Shown piece after piece: positions 1 through 10,586 of a stretch of 64,000 bases of DNA. The notes beneath the pieces were generated by a model. That model ran no database searches, had not been told where the DNA came from, and worked only from the letters and a program-made list of their open reading frames with translations. Source of the DNA: Steromphala cineraria (Eukaryota > Mollusca > Gastropoda > Trochida > Trochidae); NCBI GenBank assembly GCA_916613615.1, contig OU744726.1:68778764-68842763 (forward strand), in the 5' to 3' direction. Each line of letters starts with the position of its first letter. Within the stretch, counting starts at the first letter, position 1. The position numbers and the translations under genes were made by a program.

Positions 1-427
1 ACACGATAACATACATGTAATATGCCAACTGGGTCATGACATAGGTCGCTGTGATAAAAAGCAGGTTTTCCACGCAAGAAGGGTTTTCATTGGCTAAATC
101 TGGGTCGATAGTAGATTATTTTAAAGGCCCGAGAAGTGATTAACTTAACCATCGACCTGTGTTTCTTATTTCATCTCACTCCCCGGAAATCTAAGATCCA
201 TTACAGAAAATGGTGTTTCCTGACGAAAGTGACCAAATTCCACTAATTGTATCAGATAACCGTATGAACATATTGCCTCAATACTATTATTTCATATATG
301 AGGATGTGCCATAAGTTCAAATATACATTTGTGTATGACATACATATTGTCAATTAAACATGTATTTCGATCAAGTGTTTTTTATATGAATTATGATCAT
401 ATTCTGTTGACATTTTCTGAAACATCA
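1..427. other. No gene seen
   Basis: AT-rich sequence with no open frame of useful length and no recognised RNA or repeat. It ends where a truncated TTAA element begins. Confidence 0.5.
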
Positions 428-600
428 TTAAAGCCCCATCGTCATACTCACATGCGGTTCGTCGTGAAAATTAACTATTGAGAAAACAAATACATTGTAC
501 ATCAAAAATCATCTTTCGTCGAAAATTTGGTATCATAATTATTGTTTTAATCAACAATAAAATATTATTTCATTTCAAATCATTTATACAAGTGACATGA
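428..600 (-). mobile_element. Truncated copy of TTAA element 2
   Basis: The sequence starts TTAAAGCCCCATCGTCA and continues through the segment around ATGCGGTTCGTCG and TCTTTCGTCGAAA. Both are reverse complements of the 3' part of the elements at 20,320 and 21,226. Only about 170 bases of the 526-base unit remain. The TTAA edge is intact and the other end is eroded. Confidence 0.6.
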
Positions 601-1636
601 GTAGGCAAATGCATTTACAAAATTAGTATTCCATTCATTGTTAACAGAGGTAAGTGTATACAATATTCATGATATGAAAATATGTAAAGTTTGTAGTGAA
701 TTAAACATAAGAAGGCTGTTTGGACAATGAAGGTTAATATTTTATGAGAGCTTCATATTTTAGAACCTCCTCAGAAGAGATATATGTTGTCTTATACTTG
801 AGACATAGGTTAGTCTTTAGGCTAAAAGTATTATATGATTACGTATATTCTGTTGTGAGAGCTAATTCCAAATGTGATATAATTTTTTAAAAGTAAGATG
901 TTAAAATGAAGATGATTATTAATAATCATTCCCTAATTAATAAACATTTACAAGTCTGGCCAATAGTTTTACAAAGCCATAGTCAAAGTATACATGTGAA
1001 AAAATCTTCTGAGGTATGATTACAAAATGTGCATTTCTTATTATCAACTAGCTTCATCTTCAGTAGTTCTCTCTTTGTTTAAATAGTACTGAAAATGAAA
1101 TTATTTTGAAAATCAAGTAGCTTACTATCACTGATACATTTCCTGTAAAATATAAAAACATACAGTCTTGTTATGTCTTGTTGAAAGATATTGTTTCAAT
1201 ACTCAAGTACCTTTGGGACAGTTTTGTTACCAATCAGTTTATCATAGATATCCATGAACCTTTACTATCAGAGATCATATCATAGTGGACAATATTGATA
1301 GAAAAATTATTTAAACATATAATTCTGTGTCCTAATTGCTGCCAAGTTCTCTGGAATGTTGTTTAACAAATGTTGATAATCTAGAAATGTTCCATTTTTT
1401 AAACCTCTGTTTAAGAAAATCGAAGCTGTGAAAACCCTCTTCAGAAAAGATATATCTTATAAGATGTACACCGTGATAATACCAGTTCTTTATGATATAT
1501 GAAGATTTAAAGAAATGATTTAGCCAATGTAGCGGGGCTAAGATTTGGTCTACAGCCTCACTGTCAAAGCTGTAATATTTATAAAATGTTGACCAAGCCA
1601 ATGAAAAATCTCTCCAATAGGGATTATCTTTGTCCG
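601..1636. other. No gene seen
   Basis: No supported gene or repeat. The longest minus-strand frame here (about 89 codons) has no recognisable domain and an AT-rich random composition. Confidence 0.4.
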
Positions 1637-1962
1637 ATAAATGGACGCCTGACCTCTCACGCCGGAGACCCGGGTTCGCATCCCGGTGGAGACATTTGCA
1701 TTTGAGAAATTTGTGACTTGGGTCTCAACCTGTGTTGTGTCCCTGGGCAAGGCACTTCATCCACCTTGCACTCAATCCACCCAGCTGTTAAAATGGGTAC
1801 CTGAAAATAGGATGTACGGACCTACATGGTCGCGCTGAGCGCTTGATTGCAGCTTTGAAAGTACACTCCTTCGGGGTAATAATGTAGCGCTTTGAGCATG
1901 TCTTAGGACGTGGAAAAGGCGCAATATAAGTATGCACATTATTATTATTATTATTATTATTA
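1637..1962 (+). mobile_element. tRNA-derived SINE with ATT-repeat tail
   Basis: The head carries a pol III B-box-like GGGTTCGCATCCCGG (about 1,672-1,686). It is followed by a conserved core with TGTGTCCCTGGGCAAGGCAC and CACTTCATCCAC. The body ends in GCGCAATATAAGTATG and an (ATT)n tail at about 1,938-1,962. The core is shared with the element at 29,090, which shows this is a dispersed family. An A box is not clear, so the head may be degenerate. Such elements depend on a LINE for mobility; which LINE is not evident. Confidence 0.7.
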
Positions 1963-2065
1963 GTTATTATGAAAATAGAGTGATCAGACAAGAACGAAAA
2001 CAACCGAGTGTTTCAAATTGCAAAACAAAGTTGTTATAATCAAAACAAGTGTTTGTCACTGAGGT

Positions 2066-3258
2066 GACATAATCCCCCGCCGCAAATTATCAATCAATTA
2101 TTGGCTGTGACCTCTTATTTGTTGTCAGAGGGTCACGAAATCTATAAACTGTGACCTTGAAAATAATGTGAAGGTCACCAAAATCGACTGGGCATGGCGC
2201 CTTCCCAATAAAATGCTTTGTGTAAATTATGAAGAGAATCCAGTTAATGGTTCTTGAGATATCCTGCTGACAAGCCTAAAATGCAGGTTTCAATGCTGAA
2301 ATTTTCAAAGTCTCGCTGTGACTATGAACATAATTTGAAGGTCACCAACGTCTTCCCAATGAGATGCTTTGTGTAAATTATGAAGAGAATCCAGTGAACG
2401 GTTTTTGAGATATCCCACTGACAAGCCTGCTGCAGGTTTCATTGCTGTAATTTTCAAAGTCTCGCTGTGACCTTGAAAATAATATGAAGGTCACCAAAAT
2501 CGACTTGGCCCGGCGCCTTCCCAAATGCATTGTGTAAGCTATGAAGAGAATCCAGTGAATGGTTCTTGAGATATCCCGCTGACAAGGGTAAAATGTCAAA
2601 GTCTCATAATGACCTTGAAATGAAGGTCAAGGTCTTCCCCAGGGGAAGGTATATGTAAGATATGAAGAGAATCCAGCCAGCAGTTCTTGAGATATCGCGC
2701 TAACAAGGGTAAACATGCAAGTTCACATGTCCAAAAATTCAAAGTTCCGCTGTTACCTGGAGAAAAATGTCAAGGTCACCAAAATCTAATCAGCCCAAGG
2801 TCTTTCCCAGGGAAAGCTATATGTAAGATATGAAGAGAATCCAGTCAACAGTTCTTGAGATATCGCGCTAACAAGGGTAAACATGCAAGTTCACATGTCC
2901 AAAACTTCAAAGTTCCGCTGTGACCTTGAGAATAATGTCAAGGTCACCAAAATCTAATCAGCCCAAGGCCTTCCCCAGGGGAAGCTATATGTAAGATATG
3001 AAGAGAATCCAGTAAACCGTTCTTGAGATATCACGCTAACAAGGGTAAAATGGCAAAGAGTCCTTGTGACCTTGAAATGAAGGTCAAGGTCACGAAACTC
3101 ATTTGGACAATTACTCTCACTGAGGTGAACCTATATGCAAAATATGAGAAGGATGTACAGAATAGTACTTATGTTATTCCATTTCGTACGTACGGACGGA
3201 CGGACGCTGCCGAATACTATATCCCCCGCTTCGCGCTAATCGCGCGGCGGGGGATAAT
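2066..3258. mobile_element. Non-autonomous TIR element with internal repeats
   Basis: The ends are inverted: TAATCCCCCGCCGC at about 2,070-2,083 and GCGGCGGGGGATAA at about 3,245-3,258. The right end itself forms a GC hairpin. Inside, six related units each carry GAAGAGAATCCAG (about 2,231, 2,382, 2,542, 2,663, 2,832, 3,000) followed by TTCTTGAGATATC and TGACCTTGA. Unit spacing is 120-170 bases. GGACGGACGGACG lies before the right end. No transposase is encoded, so this looks like a satellite-bearing non-autonomous element. Confidence 0.6.
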
Positions 3259-3433
3259 AAAGCAGATTCAAAATAAGCACCTTGTTCGGTAGAGCTTCCG
3301 ATTACAGTACCATACATTGAATTGAAAGGTGTTCACACACAAAAATGCAGGCAAGAGTTTGAACTGTAATTTTATATTTTTGACGGATCTTTGGGTTACC
3401 ATGAGATGTTTGATCGTCTGATGACAACACATT

Positions 3434-3813
3434 TTAAAGGGACAGTAGCACGTTTTTTGATAATTTCATATTTTGAAATTTTCACTGATAATTGTACGTT
3501 AATGCTAAATGCATATTTTTGATAGTGTCAAAAATCTCATAACACAAACCGATTATCCGTAGTAAGAGGACAAAGTATGAAGATTCACCTAAACTCCATG
3601 GGCGGCCATTTTGTGTGAACACCTTTTATTAATTTTGTGTAAGAAAAAAGAATTGCAGGGCTAAACTTTACATTATATATTTGGATTATTACTGCTCCAT
3701 TTAGTTTAAATGCATTGTCTTTCATTTGAAACCATTAATTTTCATTTTCCTCACATATTATATATATTGTATATCCTTATATTCCCCCTGAAAACGTGCT
3801 ACTGCCCCTTTAA
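3434..3813 (-). mobile_element. TTAA-MITE-1, near full length
   Basis: The element begins TTAAAGGGACAGTAGCACG and ends CGTGCTACTGCCCCTTTAA, so the termini are inverted repeats flanked by TTAA. It is a reverse-oriented member of the family described at 9,680. An isolated family terminus (CTGCCCCTTTAA) follows at about 3,862-3,873. It encodes no protein. Confidence 0.85.
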
Positions 3814-4176
3814 AGAAGCAAATATCAGGTCAAAATTGAGAAAATGTTTTGAAAGAACACGCTGCCCCTTTAATATTGACCGATTGAACTGGAACTGCCT
3901 TAGTGTACAATAGATATAAAGATAAGAGAGTTGTTTGAAAAAATGCCTGTGATGCGAAAATAACAACCATAACTAAAACGATCTTTTGATTGTAAAGCAA
4001 GTTTATGGGTTTTTTTCCTCAGAAGTTTAGGTTGATCTTTTATTGAAAACACATAAAAAGAACATATTTTGTCAATTTATTTTGTGAAAATAAAAAGTTT
4101 TGTATCCACACATGTATGCACGTGCCTAATTAATGGAAATAACAGAATGTTTGAAATAAGAATCGGAAGATATATC

Positions 4177-4545
4177 TTAAATGGGCAGTAGCACCATTTA
4201 TAGGGAATACATGTATAATGTGATGTCAGGAAAATGAGAATTGATGGTTCTAATTGAAAGACAATGTATTTAAACGAAATAACTCAGTGCTAATTCATAT
4301 ATATAACGTAACGTTTAGCCATGCGATTCCCTTTTCTTACACTAATTGAACTAAGATGTTCACACAAAATGGCCGTCAATGGATTTTATGTGAATCTCCA
4401 TACTTTGTCCTCTGACTATGGATGATTGGCTTGTGTAATGTGATTGTTGACACTGTCAATATAATACATTTCAGCATTAACTTACAATTATCAGGGGAAT
4501 ATTTAAGATATAAAATTATCCAAAAACGTGCTACTGTCCCTTTAA
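4177..4545 (+). mobile_element. TTAA-MITE-1, near full length
   Basis: Forward copy with a mutated left terminus (TTAAATGGGCAGTAGCACC) and a right terminus CGTGCTACTGTCCCTTTAA. The family-internal segments GTGATGTCAGGAAAATGA, AGCCATGCGATTCCC and TTTGTCCTCTGACTATGGA are present. Confidence 0.85.
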
Positions 4546-5240
4546 TTATTGGATTTTTATTACGAATGTCTCCTGAAATGAGAATCCCTGTGAGTAAAAC
4601 TGATTAGTTAATGCATAATTTTATAATGATGCATAAAATGTGATAATTGTTATTTTATTTAGATATTATTTTTTTATCAAGCATTTCAAATGTTCTTAAA
4701 GAATATATAGCGATTTTGAATGCTAGAAATATTGATAACTAAAGAAGTGCCAGATAATATGAATTCTTATGTTTTTCTGAATATCTATCATTTCGTAATC
4801 CTGTAACTATTATTCCAAAGAAGGAGATGTTATCCTTTTATTAGCTTCTTGTTTATTATTTAGAATAATGGATTTCCTGTTTCTTTTTATTTAAGTAAAC
4901 ATTTATTAAATAAGTATACTAACACCTATGTAAGTGTGGGTTCATAGGTGCAACTTAGTTGGCGTTTCTTATTCAGAAGTTTTGCAAAAAAACTATGTTT
5001 AAAACGTTAAAAAAATTAAAACGAATTTAATGATTCAAATCACATAAAATGTGAAATGTAAATTGTGCGAAAGCAACATGGCAAACATGTTATTCTTTAC
5101 ATGTTTTACTTTACAGGGGGTGTTTGTGAAACTAACACTCAAAGAAGATCATGAAATACATATAGAGCATGAGTCGCCAAGGGTTTTACACGTGTGGCGA
5201 TCACTTTAACAGCAGTGACTCCTTTACTTAAACTTTGTTT
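4546..5240. other. No gene seen
   Basis: AT-rich spacer with no open frame, RNA or repeat that I can support. Confidence 0.4.
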
Positions 5241-5247
5241 TAAGTCG

Positions 5248-5806
5248 TCCAAACAGTGGCCATTAGTTTAACATGTGGAGCATATTTTTGACCTAACTAA
5301 CCATATACAAAACTGATGGCCCTAAGGGCTTCAAACACGCTCCACATGCAAAACTAATGGCCTTAACGGCCTCAAACATGCTCCACGTGCAAACCTAATG
5401 GCCCTAACGACCTCAAACATGCTCCATGTGCAAACCTAATGGCCCTAACGACCTCAAACATGCTCCACGTGCAAACCTAATGGCCCTAACGGCCTCAAAC
5501 ATGCCCCACGTGCAAAACTAATGGTCTTAACGGCCCCTAACATGCTCCACGTGCAAACCTAATGGCCCTAACGACCTCAAACATGCTCGACGTGCAAACC
5601 TAATGGCCCTAACGACCTCAAACATGCTCCACGTGCAAACCTAATGGCCCTAACGACCTCAAACATGCCCCACGTGCAAACCTAATGGCCCTGACGGCCT
5701 CAAACATGCCCCACGTGCAAAACTAATGGCATTGACGGCCTCAAATATGCTCCACGTGCAAACTTATGGCCTTTACGGCCTTAAACATGCTCCACGTGCA
5801 AAACAG
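5248..5806. repeat. 41-bp minisatellite containing CACGTG
   Basis: About 13 units, period 41, each close to CTCCACGTGCAAACCTAATG followed by GCCCTAACGACCTCAAACATG. Nine units keep an intact CACGTG palindrome. Single changes break it in others (CATGTG near 5,427, GACGTG near 5,589). The first unit (about 5,248-5,285) is inverted relative to the rest. There is no coding frame. Confidence 0.9.
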
Positions 5807-6163
5807 ATTTGGGACATTCTCCTCCATATAGAACTGAAGCATTGTATGTTTTATGAATATTGGATTAGGGTTAGATAAGAGCTACATCCCTACGCGTCTT
5901 GAAATATTGGTTCAAATCATCTAAACATCTTCACAACTAAAATGCAAAAGTTATGGTTTTGTTTGTTTTCAATGAGATTCGAAAAACAACCAATGAAAAT
6001 GATGCTACAATGTTGACATTCTACGTCCCATTTTCACGTGTATTAGTAATACAAAAGTTAACACTTTCACCTTTTATTCCTTTTGGTGCTCAGAGGACAC
6101 AGCTTTCCTAAGTTACGTTTGGTTAATTGAGGTTTTCACAAATCACTAAGAAAACCTGTTCCC

Positions 6164-6526
6164 TTAAATTGTACTGGATAGCACGTTTTTAGTGAGAATA
6201 TAAGGTGATGTCAGGAAAATAAAAATTAATGGTTCTAATTGAAAGAAAATTTATTTAAACTTATTGGAGCAGTAATTATTTCAATATGTAGCGTAAAGTT
6301 TAGCCATGCGATTCCGTTTTCTTAATAAACCAAATGAATTAAAGGTGTTCACACAAAATGGCCGCCAATGAATTTTATGGGAATCTTCATACTTTGTCCT
6401 CTGACTATGGATTTGTGTTATGAGATTTTTGACACTATCAAAATAATACATTTATTATCAACTTATAATTATCAGTGAAAATTTAAAAATTAAAAATTAT
6501 CAAAAAACGTGCTACTGCCCCTTTAA
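6164..6526 (+). mobile_element. TTAA-MITE-1, full length
   Basis: The left terminus is diverged (TTAAATTGTACTGGATAGCA). The right terminus is canonical (CGTGCTACTGCCCCTTTAA). The internal body matches the family throughout. Confidence 0.8.
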
Positions 6527-6610
6527 GAATTATAGTAGAGCGGGAGCACTAGGTGTTATACTTTATAGTACCGACGTATTTATTGTTGTTCAATTCTACA
6601 AAACCTATTA

Positions 6611-6660
6611 TTAAAGGGGCAGTAGCACGTTTTTTGATCATTTTATTTTTTAAATATTTC
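6611..6660 (-). mobile_element. TTAA-MITE-1 terminal fragment
   Basis: TTAAAGGGGCAGTAGCACG followed by the reverse-orientation subterminal sequence, then loss of family similarity after about 50 bases. It lies 84 bases from the preceding copy. Confidence 0.7.
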
Positions 6661-6717
6661 AAAAACTACTGCACATAATATGTCTTATTGTGAACGTGCC
6701 ATTACTTATATATAGGA

Positions 6718-7080
6718 TTATTAACGACCTTCCATTTAATACTATTTTTATTAAACGAGTTAATGATTTTGTATAAAACGAGCGAAAGCGAGTTTGATAC
6801 CAAATCAATCACGAGTTTAATAAAAATAGTATTAAATTGAAGGAAGTTTAGTATTCTGTTTATTACTTGCCCTAAAAAGCACGCAAACTTGCCGAAAATG
6901 TGCTGAAACTAACAGTTCCGCGACTCGGCACCCATTGTGACGAAGCGCTTACATATTGTGACGTCACAACAGCTCACTTCTGTGACGTCATACTTGCATT
7001 GTGATATTACACTAGTTAAATATTGCCGTATAAATAATACACTGCGGTATCTTTCGCGGTAATTATACATTATATTACAT
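6718..7080. repeat. Foldback repeat with long hairpin (copy 1)
   Basis: Arms of roughly 55 bases (about 6,725-6,785 and 6,786-6,847) pair around GCGAAAGC at 6,782-6,789. The arms contain TTAATACTATTTTTATTAAA and its complement. The hairpin is followed by about 220 bases containing two TGTGACGTCA-like motifs. The whole unit recurs at 32,751. No protein is encoded. Confidence 0.75.
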
Positions 7081-7180
7081 CTCCCTTATATATTACGTAA
7101 GTTAAAACTAACTTTGGTGTGTCCTTCCTTTTACCTGGCGGTTAATATACTACTGAAACCTTTTGGTGTGCATGATATAA

Positions 7181-7490
7181 AGCTTAATGCAGTCTAAGTA
7201 AACCTAGCCTCAATATTATCCGTTTCAATCCTATACTGAAGTAAACCTAGCCTCAATATTATCCGTTTCACTTCTATACTGAGTCTAGAAAGGCCAAGTA
7301 GAGGGTCGCGTCAGCCGACCTTTCTGCGAACTTTGACCCTCCAACGTATACGTGCGAAGGCTTGGTAAGATGAGTTCTGATTGGTCAATTCGATAGGTGG
7401 GCTGACGCGACCCTCTACTAGGCCTTTCTAGACTCAGTATAGGAGTGAACGATAATATTGTGGCTAGGTTTACTTACACTGAGCTTAAGG
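7181..7490. mobile_element. Long-TIR element with duplicated left arm
   Basis: The left arm (GTAAACCTAGCCTCAATATT ... GACTCAGTATAG-type sequence ... GAGGGTCGCGTCAGC) is the reverse complement of the right arm ending near 7,490. The arms are about 85-100 bases. The outer part of the left arm occurs twice, starting at 7,198 and 7,241, a 43-base tandem duplication. The centre is only about 70 bases, so this is a MITE or foldback element. Confidence 0.75.
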
Positions 7491-8240
7491 AAACATGTTT
7501 TTGAAATTTATAAAACATTCCACCGTTATCATTTATCTTGATAAGCCAAATATTCTAAAAAGTATGATTCACTTATTCATGTTATTAATTAATCTGTCAA
7601 ATAGACAGTCGCTTCCTTTCTTCGTGGTTGACCATCGAGAATAATATCATAGTAGGTCAAACTCAAAATACATTTCCTTTATGGTACACTTTCAATGGAA
7701 ATGGACGGAGGAACAGAGAAGATAAGAAATAACTACGTTGACCGCCAGTAGATAAGATAAGAACAACCATTCATTACTAGATCTGCAGTGTAGAGAGGTC
7801 CTATATCCTTTGGATATATGTTTCTGGTAGGTCATCATAAATTATATTTGTCAAATTTAGTGAAATTGTACTTCTATGACTTAAAAAAAATTATATTTAC
7901 ATTTACGGACGAATCATTCGTTTAAATACAAAGGTCTCAAACAGTAATTGGTATTATTAAAGGACTGGATAATATAAAGCATTTTCAGTTTAATTTACCG
8001 AAACACGAGTCGTTCAATTCAACTTAAATTTTATATTAATAAGATCATGATCTGTGTTTTTTTATAGTTTTAATTTGTTAAATTCATTTTCATATCAGGC
8101 ATACTGTAATTCAGATATATATTGAACATTTGTCTGACGATAGAACTCAACATATCATGTTTATAAATATTGTGGGCGTAAACTACGCAACGTCAGTGTA
8201 GATGTAGTGACACCGATAGGACATATAATATGTTTGTTAA
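7491..8240. other. No gene seen
   Basis: No supported gene. AT-rich single-copy-looking sequence. Confidence 0.4.
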
Positions 8241-9110
8241 AACTTCATATCACGTCAAACAAAAATGGCGACTCCTGTTGTTTATAGAAATGTATTGAAG
8301 TCAGACGATTTACATTTCCTTGTCTGTAATATGATATTGCCGTCAATTATACACGCTTTCTACATTATGACCAGAGAAGCGGCACTAATTGGTAATAGGA
8401 CAATGTTAAAACCGGTGTCACGTGAAACCAAAATGGCGGCGCTAATGGCCAAGAAAGACGATAAACTCTTCTTGGGACGATTTTACACATTCTCTCTCTA
8501 CAGAGGCAGAACAAATCATGAAATGTTGAAACAGCCTCTGTTCTATTACGCCGAAATCCCTGGGTTCCGGCAGTTTCCCCATGCGGAAAAATTGCACTAC
8601 AATTCATTTGAATTTCTTTATCAAATGACAACGCATCTCGCATGGAAATGGTGGTTCATATCACAATGCCTATATCATCTAGTAGCCAAAATGATGATTT
8701 AAGAACACCGTCGCTGATTGCACAACTAACTGTGATTGCCTCAATTTAGGCAGCTCCCATTCTATCCCACAAACTCGGCGTTAAATAACATAGGCTGTAT
8801 CAACATGTCTTGCCTTGATCTGCCTCTGTGGGGAGAGAACGGATTTTACATGTTCTTAAAGATAGTTTAGACGTCAACAACGTTTAATACTTCATGACCA
8901 GATGTGCAGAAAAGAAACATGATCACGTCTGTTTAAAAACTGATGTCAGGTGAAACCATGATGGCGGCGCTAATGGCAAATGAACTCTCGTCGGGTCGAT
9001 TTCACGTAACGTGTTCTTAGAGATAGTTTGGCCGTCAACAACGTTGTATACTTATTGAGTAAATGTTCAACGTCACGCAAAACCAAGATGGTTGTGCTAA
9101 TGTGTAACAT
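8240..9110 (+). repeat. Diverged tandem units around an ATGGCGGC motif
   Basis: Four related segments begin near 8,250, 8,415, 8,945 and 9,070. Each has a CACGTGAAACC-like lead followed by AAAATGGCGGCGCTAATGG or a variant. The second and third also share a downstream part (TTCTTAAAGATAGTTT and GTCAACAACGTT). The second is split by the MULE-like MITE at 8,488. The frame starting at 8,265 runs through this and into the MITE, so it is not counted as a gene. Confidence 0.6.
8488..8841 (+). mobile_element. MULE-like MITE, full length with 9-bp TSD
   Basis: The terminal inverted repeats are about 60 bases, opening CATTCTCTC and continuing ACAGAGGCAGA...CAGCCTCTGTTCTATTACG. The element is flanked by a perfect 9-base duplication GATTTTACA (8,479-8,487 and 8,842-8,850). 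Nine-base duplications and long TIRs fit Mutator-type transposition (family knowledge). It encodes no transposase. Related copies lie at 18,171, 31,701, 38,297 and 49,711. Confidence 0.85.
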
Positions 9111-9439
9111 AAATTGCACAGCTGTACGGCAACGAAAACATATCTGAACAAAGACTTCACCTATTAACTTTGCATCATATGTTTTCTAATGTATCACATG
9201 TTTACGCTTGACTGAATATGAGCTCGAACGTTTGCGTTAGACTGCATATGTGCATTCACACTGTCAGATTTTTGGAATAAGCTAAGATAAATCGAGAAAA
9301 TATATAAACAGTTGATATATTACCACTTATGTTCATTTCAAAGTATTTGGTTAAGATGTGTCTTAAATATTTCTATGTTGTGTCCCTGTTCCTAAGATCT
9401 AGTAACAAGCCAGGGTCCAGTATGTTTGGCTATTCATAT

Positions 9440-10234
9440 GGCTACTGTATGACTTTAACTTATTCTTTAAAGAGCCATTTCAAGTTTGTATATATATTTC
9501 TGTTTATTTTGGTATGAAAATTTATCAAAGTAAATGTAGTCATAGATACCAAAATAGAATGTAATGATGGTGTGATTAGCTTACTGCCTTTGTTCCGGGT
9601 TTGAAACACAGACGTCGGCCTCGTATGACCTTTAGAACAGGGGATTCTTTAAAGGCTACTGTATGACTTTACTTATTCTTTAAAGGGGCAGTAGCACGTT
9701 TTTAGGGGGAAATAAGGTGATGTCAGAAAAATGACAATAAATGATTCTAACTGAGAGACAATGTATTTAAACTTAATGAAGCAGTAATAACTCAAATATA
9801 TAATGTAAAGTTCAGCCATAAGATTCCTTTTCTTACAAAAAATGAATTAAAGGTGTTCACACAAAAATGGCGGTCAATGGATTTTATGTGAATCTTTATG
9901 ATCTTTATGATTTGTTCTCTGGCTATGGATGATTGGTTTGTGTAACAAGATTTTTGACACTATCAAAATAATACATTTAGCATTAACGTTCAATAATCAG
10001 TGAAAAATGTAAAATATAAAATTCTCAAAAAACGTGCTACTGCCCCTTTAAAGAGCCATTTCAAGTTTGTATATATATTTCTGTTTATTTTTGTATGAAA
10101 ATTGATCAAAGTAAATGTAGTCATAGATACCAAAATAGAATGTAATGATGGTGTGATTAGCTTACTGCCTTTGTTCCGGGTTTGAAACACAGACGTCGGC
10201 CATTTTAGGTGTGTCCTATAGAACAGGGGATCCT
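9440..10234. repeat. 214-bp tandem duplication, second unit split by MITE
   Basis: The unit at 9,440-9,653 (from GGCTACTGTATGACTTTA to CAGGGGATTCTTTAAA) repeats from 9,654. The second unit is interrupted by TTAA-MITE-1 at 9,680-10,051 and resumes at 10,052. The first unit therefore retains the unoccupied insertion site (TTCTTTAAAGAGCC) of that MITE. Confidence 0.9.
9680..10051 (+). mobile_element. TTAA-MITE-1, full length, empty site known
   Basis: Canonical member: TTAAAGGGGCAGTAGCACG at the left, CGTGCTACTGCCCCTTTAA at the right, about 365 bases. Subterminal AGGGGGAA...AAGGTGATGTCAG marks the left and CAAAATAATACATTTAGC the right. It inserted into the second copy of a tandem duplication whose first copy (site at about 9,466) shows a single TTAA. 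That gives direct evidence that TTAA is present once before and twice after insertion. TTAA duplication is typical of piggyBac-type transposition; the termini do not otherwise identify the parent element. Confidence 0.92.
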
Positions 10235-10586
10235 TTAAAGGGGCAGTAGCACGTGTTTGGGAGGGAATATAAGGTGATTTCAGGAAAATGAAAATTAATT
10301 GTTCCAATTGACAATGTGTTATAACTAAATAAAGCAGTAAAATTCAAATATATAATGTAAAGTCCATGCAATCCCTTTTTCTACCACAATATGAAGGTGT
10401 TCACACATAAATGGCTGCAATTGGAATTTATGTGAATCTTTATAATTTGTTCTCTGACTATGGGTGATTGGTTTGTGTATTGAGATTTTTGACACTGTCA
10501 AAATAATACATTTAGCATTAACTTACAATTATCATGGAAAATTTTTAAATATAAAATTGTCAAAAAACGTGCTACTGCCCCTTTAA
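10235..10586 (+). mobile_element. TTAA-MITE-1, full length
   Basis: Begins TTAAAGGGGCAGTAGCACG and ends CGTGCTACTGCCCCTTTAA. It is slightly short, with small internal deletions. It lies 183 bases after the previous copy in the same orientation. Confidence 0.9.

Noticed and set aside
8265..8702. 145-codon plus-strand frame starting with ATGGCGACTCC
   Set aside because: It crosses diverged tandem units and continues into the MULE-like MITE; not a conserved protein.
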